Below are positions 44,843 to 53,402 of a DNA stretch of 64,000 nt, one piece after another (the stretch's first letter is position 1; every line of letters starts with the position of its first letter). The translations under genes and the position numbers were made by a program. Where the stretch lies: NCBI RefSeq assembly GCF_051433165.1, contig NZ_JBHMFS010000018.1:38954-102953 (forward strand). Reading direction: 5' to 3'. Origin of the DNA: Falsiroseomonas sp051433165. Lineage in GTDB: Bacteria; Pseudomonadota; Alphaproteobacteria; Acetobacterales; Acetobacteraceae. The notes under the pieces were generated by a model. That model was not told the origin of the DNA. It did no database searches and saw only the letters and a program-made list of their open reading frames with translations.

Positions 44843-45748
44843 ATGGTACGCTTCGAGGCGGTCGGCCTCCGCTACCCCGGCGGTGGCCCGCATACCGGAT
44901 CATGGGGGCCGGAGGCGCTGGTCGATGTGACCTTCGCGCTGCCCCAGGGGTCCTTCACCTGGCTGCTCGGCCCCTCCGGGGCGGGCAAATCCTCGGTGCT
45001 GCGCCTGATGCATCTGGCGCTGCGCCCCACACGGGGGGAGGTGGAGGTGCTGGGCCTGCGCACCGCCCAGGCCCGCCGCGCCGCGCTGGCGCCGGTGCGG
45101 CGGCGGATCGGCGTGGTGTTCCAGGATTTCCGCCTGCTGCCCTACCTGTCCGCCTTCGACAACGTGGCGCTGCCGCTGCGCCTGGCCGGGCGGCCGGAAG
45201 CCTCGCTGCGTGCCGATGTGACGGAAATGCTGCGCTGGGTCGGCCTGTCGGCACGGGCGGAGGCGCTGCCGCCGGAGCTTTCGGGCGGCGAACAGCAGCG
45301 CATCGCCATCGCCCGCGCCGTGGTGCACCGCCCGGCCCTGCTGGTGGCGGATGAGCCGACCGGAAACCTGGACAGCCACCAGGCCCGCCGCCTGCTGGCC
45401 CTGCTGCGGGAAATGAACCGCCTGGGCACCACCGTGGTGGTGGCGACCCATGACGAGGACCTCGTCTCCCGCTTCCCCGCCCCGTCCCTGCTGCTGCACG
45501 ACGGCAGGCTGCATGACGTGGATGGCGCCCGCGGCGTCGACTCGGCCGAGGGCTATGACCCGGAAGGCCATCCCGGCGCCTGGCCGGAAGCGCCGCCGGC
45601 GGAGGATGCCCATCCCACGGACCCGCCGCCGCTGGAATCCTACCCCGACCCGGCCGAATTCCCGGAGCCGCCGCGCCACGCCAACCGCCCGCCCCCCTAC
45701 ATCGTGCGCCCGCGCGACCCTCGTCGCGGACCGCCGCCGCATGGCTAG
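44843..45748 (+). CDS. ftsE: Cell-division ABC ATPase FtsE with long proline-rich tail
   Basis: 301 residues. The first 225 are a complete FtsE-type ATPase: Walker A GPSGAGKS, Q-loop VFQDFRLLPYL, signature LSGGEQQRIAIARA, Walker B LLVADEPTGNLD. About 75 further residues, rich in Pro, Asp and Glu (PPPLESYPDP, FPEPPRH), have no counterpart in typical FtsE of about 220 residues and look disordered. FtsE with FtsX sits at the septum and controls peptidoglycan hydrolases. The stop overlaps the ftsX start (ATGGCTAG). Confidence 0.92.
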   Translation: MVRFEAVGLRYPGGGPHTGSWGPEALVDVTFALPQGSFTWLLGPSGAGKSSVLRLMHLALRPTRGEVEVLGLRTAQARRAALAPVRRRIGVVFQDFRLLPYLSAFDNVALPLRLAGRPEASLRADVTEMLRWVGLSARAEALPPELSGGEQQRIAIARAVVHRPALLVADEPTGNLDSHQARRLLALLREMNRLGTTVVVATHDEDLVSRFPAPSLLLHDGRLHDVDGARGVDSAEGYDPEGHPGAWPEAPPAEDAHPTDPPPLESYPDPAEFPEPPRHANRPPPYIVRPRDPRRGPPPHG

Positions 45749-46607
45749 GCGCCGGCGTTACTCGCGGGACCCGCTGGGCCTGCGCCGGGCGCTGTCCGGG
45801 CTGCTGCTGCCGGGCCTGGTCGCCGCCATGGCGCTGCTGGCGGCGCTTGCCCTGGCCGGGGCGCAGGGAGCGGCGACGCTGGCCGAGCGCTGGCAGCGCG
45901 GCGCCGCCGCGGCGGTGACGGTGCAGATTCCGGACGCGGATGCCGTGCGGCTGGAACGCGCGGTAGCCGCCCTGCGCCAGATGCCGGAGGTGGCCACGGC
46001 GGAGGCGATGGAGCCGGAGCGGCTGGCCGCGCTGCTGCGCCCCTGGCTCGGCGACAGCCCCGCCATCACCGTGCCCGGCGTGATCGAGCTGCGGCTGCGG
46101 GATTCGCGCACCGACCCGGTGCTGATCGGCGACCGGCTGGCCAATGTGGTGCCCGGCGCGCTGGTGGAGGCGCATGGGCTGTGGGTGCAGCGGCTGGCGG
46201 CGCTGGCGCGCAGCCTGCAGGCCATCGCGCTGGGCGTGCTGGTGCTGGTGGCGGTGGTGGCGGCCGCGGTGGTGGCGGTGGCCACCCGCGCCGGGCTGGC
46301 GGCACGGCGCAACGCGATCGAGGTGCTGCACGGCCTCGGCGCAAGGGATGGCGACATCGCCGGCCGCTTCGCCCGGCGGGTTGGGCTACTGGCGGCGACC
46401 GGGGCGCTGGTCGGCGCCGGCCTGTCCGTGCCGGCGCTGGCGCTGCTGGTGGACCTGGCCGGCCCCTGGGTGGGTGCCGAAAGCCGCCTGCACAGCCTCG
46501 CCGGCCTGCCCTGGGCCGGGCTGCTGGCCTTGCCGCCGGTGGCCTATCTGGTCGGCTGGGCCACCGCGCAGGCCACCGTGCGGCGCTGGCTGCACCAATT
46601 GCCGTGA
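45741..46607 (+). CDS. ftsX: Cell-division membrane protein FtsX
   Basis: 288 residues: a basic cytoplasmic N terminus (ARRRRYSRD), a membrane helix near 22-42, a periplasmic domain to about 150, then three C-terminal helices with the FtsX motif AARRNAIEVLHGLGARDGDIA. It transmits FtsE ATP hydrolysis across the membrane to activators of cell-wall hydrolases. Overlaps ftsE by eight bases and the next gene by four. Confidence 0.9.
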   Translation: MARRRRYSRDPLGLRRALSGLLLPGLVAAMALLAALALAGAQGAATLAERWQRGAAAAVTVQIPDADAVRLERAVAALRQMPEVATAEAMEPERLAALLRPWLGDSPAITVPGVIELRLRDSRTDPVLIGDRLANVVPGALVEAHGLWVQRLAALARSLQAIALGVLVLVAVVAAAVVAVATRAGLAARRNAIEVLHGLGARDGDIAGRFARRVGLLAATGALVGAGLSVPALALLVDLAGPWVGAESRLHSLAGLPWAGLLALPPVAYLVGWATAQATVRRWLHQLP

Positions 46608-47227
46608 AGCGCCTGCTGGCTTTGATCGGCGGGCTTGGCCTGGTCGGGCTGGTGCTGCTCGGCTGGGGATTCCTGCGCTTCCTGACCGGCGCCACCGCCG
46701 CGGTGGAGGACCCGGTGCGGCCGACCGAGGCGGTGGTGGTGCTGACCGGCGGCGCCGACCGGGTGGAGACCGCGCTGCGGCTGCTGGAACAGGGCGCGGC
46801 GCCGCATCTGCTGGTCTCCGGCGCCCATGCCGAGCTGACCCTGCCGGAGCTGGCCCGCGCCCATGGGCGTGACCCGGCCGCCCTGGCCGGGCGTGTCACC
46901 CTCGGCCGGGCCGCGGCGACCACGCTGGGCAATGCGGTGGAGGTGGCGGCCTTTGCGCGAGGCCGCGGCATCGGCTCCGTCCGCCTGGTGACGGCGGGCT
47001 ACCACATGCCCCGCGCGCTGCTGGAGTTGCGCCGCGCGGCGCCGGGGCTGGCGGTGGTGCCACATCCGGTGGTGCCGCCAGGGTTGCGCGAGGATGGCAG
47101 CCCCGATGGCCGCGGCCTGCCGGGATTGCGCCGATGGACCCTGCTGTCCGGCGAGTATCTGAAGTATGTGGCCGCTGCCGCCGGGCTGACGCGTTTCCTG
47201 CCGGCGAAGGAACAGGCGCTACGATGA
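46604..47227 (+). CDS. DUF218 (YdcF/SanA-like) envelope protein
   Basis: 207 residues, starting with GTG at 46604 that overlaps the ftsX stop (GTGA). One N-terminal membrane helix (about 4-22), then the DUF218 domain with VVLTGGADRVETALRLLEQG, NAVEVAAFARGRG and VTAGYHMPRALLE. The family (YdcF, SanA, ElyC) has been linked to envelope integrity and peptidoglycan or lipid-carrier metabolism. Its place between ftsX and plsC fits such a role. Confidence 0.88.
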   Translation: MKRLLALIGGLGLVGLVLLGWGFLRFLTGATAAVEDPVRPTEAVVVLTGGADRVETALRLLEQGAAPHLLVSGAHAELTLPELARAHGRDPAALAGRVTLGRAAATTLGNAVEVAAFARGRGIGSVRLVTAGYHMPRALLELRRAAPGLAVVPHPVVPPGLREDGSPDGRGLPGLRRWTLLSGEYLKYVAAAAGLTRFLPAKEQALR

Positions 47228-47943
47228 TCTGGCTACGGTCCCTGATATTCAACATATTGTTGTTCGGCATCACCGCGGTGGTCGGCATCATCGCCATTCC
47301 CACCCTGCTTATGCCGAGCAGCGCGGCGCTGCGGGTGACGCGGCTTTGGGCACAACTCGTGATCCTGGCGCTGCGCTACAGCGTCGGCGTGCGGGTGGAG
47401 GTGCGGGGGTGGGAAAACCTTCCGCCGGGCGGCGTGGTGATCGCGGCCAAGCACCAATCGGCCTTCGACACCATCATCTGGCTGAGCCTGCTGGATAAGC
47501 CGGCCTATGTGATGAAGAAGCAATTGCTGGCGATTCCCGTCTATGGCTGGCACGCCCGCAATGCCGGGATGATCCCGGTGGACCGGGAGGGCGGCGGCCC
47601 GGCGCTGCGCGGCATGCTGCGCGCGGCCACCGCCGCGGTGGCCGGGGGGGCGCAGGTGGTGATCTTTCCGGAAGGCACGCGCACGCCGGTTGGCCAGCGT
47701 GTGGCCTACCAGCCGGGGGTGGTGGCGATTGCCGCCGGCACCGGGGCGCCGGTGGTGCCGGTGGCCACCGATAGCGGCCGGGTCTGGGGCCGCCGGCATT
47801 TCCTGAAGCGGCCTGGACTCATCCGCATCGTCATTCTGCCGCCACTTCCGGCCGGCTTGAACCGGACGCGGATGCTCGAAGCCCTGCAGAACCAGATCGA
47901 GGACACGACGGATCGATTGATGGCCGAGCCACAATTCGGATAG
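47224..47943 (+). CDS. 1-acyl-sn-glycerol-3-phosphate acyltransferase (PlsC family)
   Basis: 239 residues. One or two N-terminal membrane helices precede the acyltransferase motifs: H-x4-D in KHQSAFDT, the IPVDREGG region and FPEGTRTP. It acylates lysophosphatidate to phosphatidate in phospholipid synthesis at the inner membrane. The ATG overlaps the DUF218 stop (ATGA). Last gene of the ftsEX-DUF218-plsC unit. Confidence 0.92.
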   Translation: MIWLRSLIFNILLFGITAVVGIIAIPTLLMPSSAALRVTRLWAQLVILALRYSVGVRVEVRGWENLPPGGVVIAAKHQSAFDTIIWLSLLDKPAYVMKKQLLAIPVYGWHARNAGMIPVDREGGGPALRGMLRAATAAVAGGAQVVIFPEGTRTPVGQRVAYQPGVVAIAAGTGAPVVPVATDSGRVWGRRHFLKRPGLIRIVILPPLPAGLNRTRMLEALQNQIEDTTDRLMAEPQFG

Positions 47944-48239
47944 CCGGAACCCTGTGGATAAATCTGTGGGTTGACAGTCACGGTTGTCCCCAGGGCACGA
48001 AGCGGTTCTGATACGAAGTGTTTCTGAAACCGACCAAACCATTGATCATACGTCAATCCAGCCGCATCAGCCTTCCCGCAACCCATTGATTTTTATAATC
48101 TATCTCTTCGCGCTTTAATGCAGGGTTCAGACGGGATCTTGATGCAGTTTCGCAAACCTGGACAAGGACTTAGCCGGCGAAGGCGCGGTGGATTAATCCT
48201 GGCGCAGCGAGCGCCGGGGGGCGTTTGCCCCACTGTATG
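47944..48239. other. AT-rich intergenic region with a consensus DnaA box
   Basis: 296 bases without a gene, markedly more AT-rich than the surroundings (for example 48085-48120). A perfect DnaA box TTATCCACA lies on the minus strand at 47953-47961; looser matches sit beside it (TTGTCCCCA on the plus strand). An inverted repeat ATTGA-N7-TCAAT lies at 48041-48057. It should contain the plsC transcript end; a regulatory or replication-related role is open. No tRNA or riboswitch is recognised. Confidence 0.4.
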
Positions 48240-48857
48240 TTATATTTCCGGAACAAGATCTGCCGCCTTCGGCACCCTTATTTCCCTCGCCTCCGGCAGC
48301 AGGGCGGCCAGGCGCGCGAGGCCCCGGTCCCTCACCCCCATCTCGGCCAGATGCGCCAGCGTGTTCAGAAGGTAGTCGCGGTTCGGACCCATCTGGCCGA
48401 CGCCCCGCGCGATGGCCTGCGCCGCCGCCGCATCGGCCAGGTCGCGCACGTACAGCCGGCAACCGCGATTGGCGACGTAGGTGACAGCCGGCACCGCCGG
48501 GCTGCCCGGCGCATCCAGCCGGCGCACCCGAAGCACGCGGCGGTGATAGACCACCTCCGCCCCATCCGGCAGTTCACGATCGTCCAGGTAGCGCAGCACC
48601 TCGGTCGCCGCGGCGGCGGGCACGCGGAACACCACGCCCCGGCAGGCGCCGCCGCGATCCAGCCCCAGCACCAGTCCCGGGGCCTCCGGCGTGCCGCGGT
48701 AGCGGTGCGACCACAGGCAGAAACGGCGGTGATAGCCGCCGAGCAGGGCGGGATGGCAGCCGGCATGGTCGAAGCCGGGCCGCCAGATCAAGGACCCGTA
48801 GCCGAAGACCCAGAGCGCCCCGTCATGCAGCGGCGGCGGATCGGCGGAGTGGGGAAT
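48240..48857 (-). CDS. chaC: ChaC-type gamma-glutamylcyclotransferase with no standard start codon
   Basis: ChaC family: WVFGYGSLIWRPGF at the N terminus forms the substrate loop, and YHRRFCLWSHRYRGTP and YLLNTLAHL are family-typical. The enzyme cleaves glutathione or gamma-glutamyl compounds to 5-oxoproline. Between the upstream in-frame stop and the GYGS motif there is no ATG, GTG or TTG. The first TTG (48789-48791) would remove GYGS and give 183 residues. ATT at 48855-48857 (205 residues, next residues PHSADPPPLHDG) or CTG at 48828-48830 could serve, or the native ATG has mutated or been misread. Coordinates assume ATT. Confidence 0.75.
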   Translation of the reverse strand: MPHSADPPPLHDGALWVFGYGSLIWRPGFDHAGCHPALLGGYHRRFCLWSHRYRGTPEAPGLVLGLDRGGACRGVVFRVPAAAATEVLRYLDDRELPDGAEVVYHRRVLRVRRLDAPGSPAVPAVTYVANRGCRLYVRDLADAAAAQAIARGVGQMGPNRDYLLNTLAHLAEMGVRDRGLARLAALLPEAREIRVPKAADLVPEI

Positions 48858-48913
48858 GGGAGGATGCCTGCACGGGAAGACCGGAATCGGCTATACCGTC
48901 GCCCAGGATGGAA

Positions 48914-49990
48914 ATGAAGACCCCGCGGCGTCGCCGCCCCCTCGGCCCGCGCCTCGCACTCGGCGCGCTGCTGCTGCTGCTTGCCCTCGGGGCCGGGCAC
49001 ACCCTTCTGTGGCGGGCCATGGCCCATCAGCTGGAGGCGGGGCTTGCCACCTGGGTCGAAGTCCGGCGGGCGCAGGGCTGGCGGGTGGATCATGCGGCGC
49101 CGGTGCGCGGCGGGTGGCCCTTCTCCGCCACGCTGACCCTGGGCGCGGTGCGGCTGGAAGGCGGCGGCGCCACGGTTCCCGGCGGCTTGGCGCTGGATGC
49201 AGAACGCGTGGTGCTGCGCGTGACCCTGCCGCGGCTGAACCGCCTGCGCGTGGAAATGCCCGGCGCCCAACGCCTGCGCCTGGCCGGCGGCGAATGGCGC
49301 TTCGCCGCGGATGAGCTGGTGGCCCTGGTGCCGCTGGAGACCAACACCCCGCCGCGGGAGGCGGAGTTCCTGGCGGAACGGCTGCGCCTGGCCACCCCCG
49401 CCGGGCCGATGGAGGTGGCACGTGCCCGGCTTGCCGCCGCCAGTTCCTCCACCGCCACCGAGGATGAGCCGGCCATCACGCTGGACCTCTCGGCCGAGGC
49501 GATCGACCTGCCGATGGCCGCGGATGCTGCCCGCGGCTTCGGCCGCCGGATTGAGGCGCTGCTGGCGGAACTGTCCCTCAGCGGCCCGGTGCCGCCCGGC
49601 CGCGTGCCGGCACAGCGCGCCGTAGCTTGGCGCGATGGCGGCGGATCGCTGGAATTGCGCCAGGTGGCGCTGCGCTGGGGCCCGGCGGAGGTTGCCGCGG
49701 CGGCCACCCTGGCGCTGGACGAGGGACTTCAGCCGATGGGCGCGGGCACGCTTCGCGTCACCGGCGCGGCGGAGGCGCTGCAGGCGCTGACCGATGCCGG
49801 CGTGGTCGGACGGCGCGCCGCCGGCACCGCGCGCATCATGCTGCCCCTGATGTCCCGCCCCGCCCCCGGCGGCGGCACCGAGATCGAGGTGCCGGTGACG
49901 GTGGAGGACCGCACCCTGGCGATCGCCCGCATCCCGGTGCTGCGCTTCCCGGCCTGGGACTGGCCGGTGGTGGGCGCTGCGACGCGCTGA
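48914..49990 (+). CDS. DUF2125 family protein
   Basis: About 358 residues. A basic N terminus and one hydrophobic helix (about 10-28, ALGALLLLLALGAG) act as signal anchor or signal peptide; the rest is beta-rich and periplasmic, matching DUF2125 (GWRVDHAAPVRGGWPFSATLTL). Function unknown; common in alphaproteobacteria. AGGA lies five bases before the ATG at 48914; ATG at 48908 is the alternative. Divergent from chaC. Confidence 0.82.
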   Translation: MKTPRRRRPLGPRLALGALLLLLALGAGHTLLWRAMAHQLEAGLATWVEVRRAQGWRVDHAAPVRGGWPFSATLTLGAVRLEGGGATVPGGLALDAERVVLRVTLPRLNRLRVEMPGAQRLRLAGGEWRFAADELVALVPLETNTPPREAEFLAERLRLATPAGPMEVARARLAAASSSTATEDEPAITLDLSAEAIDLPMAADAARGFGRRIEALLAELSLSGPVPPGRVPAQRAVAWRDGGGSLELRQVALRWGPAEVAAAATLALDEGLQPMGAGTLRVTGAAEALQALTDAGVVGRRAAGTARIMLPLMSRPAPGGGTEIEVPVTVEDRTLAIARIPVLRFPAWDWPVVGAATR

Positions 49991-50117
49991 GCGCGTGCCC
50001 CTGGCAATGCCTATCGCGGAAATAGAATTCGCGATCTGGAGGCGGCGGCAAATCACGCTTAGGTTTCGTTTCGAAGAGGAACGGTGATCGCTCCTCCCCA
50101 TCGGAAGGAAGCCCAAA

Positions 50118-50531
50118 ATGACCCGCATGACCCTGACCGCCCTGGCCCTGGGCCTGGCCCTGCCCCTGCTGCCCGCCGCCATCCCGCAGGCCGAAGCCCA
50201 AGGCCAGACCGCCTGCCGCGGCAGCGTCTTCGTGGATTCGGTGTACCAGACCGGCCTGGGCGGCAACCGCTACGAATACTTCGTGCAGGTCCGCAACGGC
50301 ACGCCGCAGGCGATGGGTTTGCAGCTGAACTTCGGCGGCTTCGGCGATGCCGTGACGCTGTTCAGCCCGCAGCTCACCGGCATCACCCTGCCGGCGCATG
50401 GCAGCCAGACCATCCGCTTCGGCAACGGCACCAACGGCAACATCCACATGGGCAATGTGACCATTGCTTATGACGCCCCGGCCACGGGTGGCCGCGCCAC
50501 CGTTTCCGCCAGCAACTGCGCTCGCCGCTGA
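50118..50531 (+). CDS. Small secreted protein, beta-rich, one cysteine pair
   Basis: 137 residues with a clear Sec signal (cleavage near AEAQG, residue 28). The mature part has just two cysteines, near its start (TACRGS) and at its end (SNCARR), suggesting one disulfide closing a beta sandwich. VDSVYQTGLGG and YFVQVRNGTPQ recur in loosely similar form in the protein at 52792-53190. AAGGAA eight bases upstream supports the start. An inverted repeat ATCGCG-N11-CGCGAT (50013-50035) lies upstream and may be an operator. No known family; probably periplasmic or exported. Confidence 0.7.
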   Translation: MTRMTLTALALGLALPLLPAAIPQAEAQGQTACRGSVFVDSVYQTGLGGNRYEYFVQVRNGTPQAMGLQLNFGGFGDAVTLFSPQLTGITLPAHGSQTIRFGNGTNGNIHMGNVTIAYDAPATGGRATVSASNCARR

Positions 50532-50701
50532 GCGCAACACCCGGCAGATCCGGCTGCGCCGGATCGCCGGGGCTGCAGGATACCGGCCGGCCCGCCACGG
50601 TCGGCCCCACCATCAACAACTGCCAGGGATAGGCACCCACGCCGCAGGCCCGCGGGGCTGGCGGCGTTTCCCTGCGCGTACGGAAGGTCTAGCCTCGCCG
50701 C

Positions 50702-51382
50702 ATGCTTGAACTGGTCGATATCGGCCGATCCTACCGCGTCGGCCCGGGCGAGATGCACATCCTGCGGCATCTCTCGCTGACCGTGGCCGCCGGGGAGCTG
50801 GTCTCCATCATGGGCGGCTCCGGCTCCGGCAAGACAACGTTGATGAACATCGTCGGCCTGCTCGACAAGCCGACCAGCGGCCAATACCGGATCGACGGCC
50901 AGGATGTGCTGCGGGCCGAGGCGCGGGAATTGTCGCGGCTGCGGAACCGGCTGATCGGCTTCGTCTTCCAATCCTTCTTCCTGCTGCCGCGGCTGAATGC
51001 CTGGCGCAACGTGGCGCTGCCGCTGATGTATCGCGGCACGCCGGAGGCCGAGGCGCGCCAGCGCGCCATCGCCATGCTGGAACGCGTCGGCCTCGATGAG
51101 CGGACGGAACACATGCCGGCGATGCTGTCCGGCGGCCAGAAGCAGCGGGTCGCCATCGCCCGCGCCCTGGTCGGCGAACCGCGCGTGGTCCTGGCGGATG
51201 AGCCGACCGGCGCGCTCGACCCCAAGGTGAGCCAGGAGATCATGGACCTGTTCCTGGCGCTGAAGCGCGAATACGGCGTGCTGATCCTGATCATCACCCA
51301 CGACCCCGGCGTCGCCGCGCAATGCGAACGCCAGGTGGTGCTGGCCAATGGCGTGCTGACGGAGGTTGTTCCCGCATGCTGA
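50702..51382 (+). CDS. MacB/LolD-type ABC transporter ATPase
   Basis: 226 residues. Walker A GGSGSGKTT, Q-loop VFQSFFLLPRL, signature LSGGQKQRV, Walker B VVLADEPTGALD and H-loop IITHD are all intact. This is the MacB/LolD clade, whose ATPases drive mechanotransmission-type permeases that push substrates out through periplasmic partners. Its stop overlaps the permease start by seven bases. Confidence 0.93.
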   Translation: MLELVDIGRSYRVGPGEMHILRHLSLTVAAGELVSIMGGSGSGKTTLMNIVGLLDKPTSGQYRIDGQDVLRAEARELSRLRNRLIGFVFQSFFLLPRLNAWRNVALPLMYRGTPEAEARQRAIAMLERVGLDERTEHMPAMLSGGQKQRVAIARALVGEPRVVLADEPTGALDPKVSQEIMDLFLALKREYGVLILIITHDPGVAAQCERQVVLANGVLTEVVPAC

Positions 51383-52548
51383 AGCGCGTGGTCGCCGAAG
51401 CTGCGGCGAACCTGCTCGCCTCCCGCCAGCGATCGGCGCTGGCGCTGCTCGGCATCGTCATCGGCGCGGCGGCGGTGATCGCCATGCTGAATGTCGGCGC
51501 CATCGCGCGCAACGAGACCATCCGCCAGTTCCGCCAGCTCGGCACGGACATCCTGACGCTCCGCGCCGAGGGCAACACCGGGCTCGGCCATTTCCAGCTT
51601 TCCGACCTGGAGGCGCTGCCCCTGGAACTGCCGGCGGTGCGGGAGGTGGCGCCCTTCGTCATCGGGGGCGGCAGCGCGCAGCATGAGGGGCAGGTGTCCC
51701 ATTCGTCCCAGCTCGGCATCACCGCCGCCTTCGCGCAGGTGACGCGGATGCGGATGCAGGCCGGGCGCTTCATCTCCGACTATGACCGGTTCGAGCTGTA
51801 TGCCGTGGTCGGCGCCGGGCTGGCGCGGCAACTCTCCACACCCTATGCGCCGCTCGGCGTCGGATCGCCGCTGCGCATCGGGCGCTATGTCTTCACGGTG
51901 ATTGGCGTGGCGGAGCCGATGCTGCACAGCCCGATGATGCCGGTGGATATCGACAACACGCTGTTCGTCTCCATCCCCAATGTCCGCCGCATCATGTTCA
52001 ACCCGTCGCTGTCGATGGCCATCCTGCGGATGCAGCCGGATGCGGATGCGGAGGCTGTGGTGGGGCAATTGCAGCGCCACCTTGGCCCGAAGCTGCGCGA
52101 CCAGCGGCTTTCGGTGCAGTCCGCGCGGCAGCTGATTGCCGGGATGCAGAACCAGATGCAGTTGTTCACGCTGCTGCTGGGCGCGGTGGGCGCCATCGCG
52201 CTGGCACTCGGCGGTGTGGGCGTGATGAACATCATGCTGGTCTCCATCGCCGAACGGCGGCGGGAGATCGGCGTGCGGCTGGCGATCGGCGCCCGGCCCG
52301 GCGACATCCGCACGCTGTTCCTGGCGGAGGCGGTGCTGCTGTCCATCACCGGTGGCGTGCTGGGCATTTTCCTCGGCATCGCCGGCGCCTGGGGCTTTGC
52401 GTGGCTGTCCGGCTGGGAATTCGTGATCTCCCCCACCGCGGCGCCGCTCGGCGCCGGGGTTTCGGTGGCGGTCGGTATCTTCTTCGGCTTCTACCCGGCC
52501 GTCATGGCATCGCGCCTGGATCCGATCGAGGCGCTGCGGGCGGAGTAG
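51376..52548 (+). CDS. MacB-type ABC permease
   Basis: 390 residues: an N-terminal membrane helix (about 20-42), a large periplasmic MacB_PCD domain (about 45-260) and three C-terminal helices with the FtsX signature AERRREIGVRLAIGARPGDI; SRLDPIEALRAE ends it in the family manner. In MacAB-TolC systems this permease works with a periplasmic adaptor and an outer-membrane channel. Here those partners are probably the adaptor fusion and TolC-like protein encoded at 53403-57139. Confidence 0.92.
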   Translation: MLKRVVAEAAANLLASRQRSALALLGIVIGAAAVIAMLNVGAIARNETIRQFRQLGTDILTLRAEGNTGLGHFQLSDLEALPLELPAVREVAPFVIGGGSAQHEGQVSHSSQLGITAAFAQVTRMRMQAGRFISDYDRFELYAVVGAGLARQLSTPYAPLGVGSPLRIGRYVFTVIGVAEPMLHSPMMPVDIDNTLFVSIPNVRRIMFNPSLSMAILRMQPDADAEAVVGQLQRHLGPKLRDQRLSVQSARQLIAGMQNQMQLFTLLLGAVGAIALALGGVGVMNIMLVSIAERRREIGVRLAIGARPGDIRTLFLAEAVLLSITGGVLGIFLGIAGAWGFAWLSGWEFVISPTAAPLGAGVSVAVGIFFGFYPAVMASRLDPIEALRAE

Positions 52549-52777
52549 CAGGCGGCTGAAGCGCGATCGGCGGCTCGCCGGTCGGCTCCGCGATGGCCGG
52601 CATCGGCAGGACGGTTGGGGTTTCCATGCTGGCGGCATCGGGCGGGCTGCGCAGCACGGCTGGCGTGCCGCAGGCAGCCAGCATCAGCAGCAACCCGAGG
52701 CTCGCCCAACGCAAGGACCCGCCGGGGGGGAACCCGGCGGGTGGTGCGACGCGCGGCGTGGGGGGCGGTGGCCGCAT
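52502..52777 (-). CDS. Small lipoprotein
   Basis: 91 residues. A basic start is followed by a hydrophobic core and a lipobox LMLAAC (Cys at residue 36), then a Pro- and Ala-rich tail with no fold evident. It overlaps the 3' end of the permease gene by 47 bases in convergent orientation, which is a reason for caution. It lies 14 bases downstream of the secreted-protein gene at 52792 in the same direction, so it may be the second gene of that unit. Start codon uncertain. Confidence 0.5.
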   Translation of the reverse strand: MRPPPPTPRVAPPAGFPPGGSLRWASLGLLLMLAACGTPAVLRSPPDAASMETPTVLPMPAIAEPTGEPPIALQPPATPPAAPRSDPGAMP

Positions 52778-52791
52778 GCGTCGCGTCGCGC

Positions 52792-53190
52792 TCAGCTGCG
52801 GATGGTGCAGGAGGTGACCCGCAGCGTCACCACGCTGCCGGCGAGCGAACCCGGGAAGGCCTGGATGCTCGGCCGCGTCGACTGCTCGCCGGGATTGGCG
52901 TTGTCCACATGGATGTTGCCGCTGATGAAATCCGCACCCCGCCGCAGCTCGATCTGCACATCGTAGCGCAGGCGGCTATGGCTGGTGTTGGTGATCACCA
53001 GGTGGATCGGCTGGCCGGCATTGGGCTGGTAGATGCGGTCCAGCCGCAGCGCGCAGTTGGTGACAGTCGGCGGGTGGTATTGGCGGTTCTGGCCCTGCCA
53101 TTCATGGCCGCTCTGCGCCTGGGCGGCACCGCCTGCCGTGATCGCCGCCAGTGCCAGGGCCGCGCCTGTCAGCTTTCCCGCGTATCGCAT
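52792..53190 (-). CDS. Small secreted protein, beta-rich, one main cysteine pair
   Basis: 132 residues with a Sec signal (AALALAAITAGGAAQAQ). The mature part starts with a variable segment, then TNCALRLDRIYQ, HLVITNTSHS and ends VTLRVTSCTIRS, so two cysteines frame about 80 residues of likely beta structure. The layout (Cys, then YQ, then a V-x-N-T strand, then a C-terminal cysteine) echoes the protein at 50118-50531. GGGAGA seven bases before the ATG supports the start. Divergent from the TolC-like gene; function unknown. Confidence 0.7.
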   Translation of the reverse strand: MRYAGKLTGAALALAAITAGGAAQAQSGHEWQGQNRQYHPPTVTNCALRLDRIYQPNAGQPIHLVITNTSHSRLRYDVQIELRRGADFISGNIHVDNANPGEQSTRPSIQAFPGSLAGSVVTLRVTSCTIRS

Positions 53191-53402
53191 GAACCGTCTC
53201 CCGTTCCGTTCGTTGCGTGCCTGACGGAACCATTCCGATCCGGCGACGACATCAGGATTGCACTGAGCGAAACGGTTCGGCAATTCGGCGCTGACGATGT
53301 GCGCAATAGGAAACGCCTCACGGGACCGCATTGCCTCTTCACCCTTTGGGATGAGATACTTTGGCGGAAGCGAGGTTGCACGGAAAGAGAAGGGTCGGCC
53401 GG

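Noticed and set aside
48042..48056. FNR-like palindrome TTGAT-CATAC-GTCAA
   Set aside because: The spacer is five bases rather than four and no gene starts at a suitable distance, so it was not called an FNR site.
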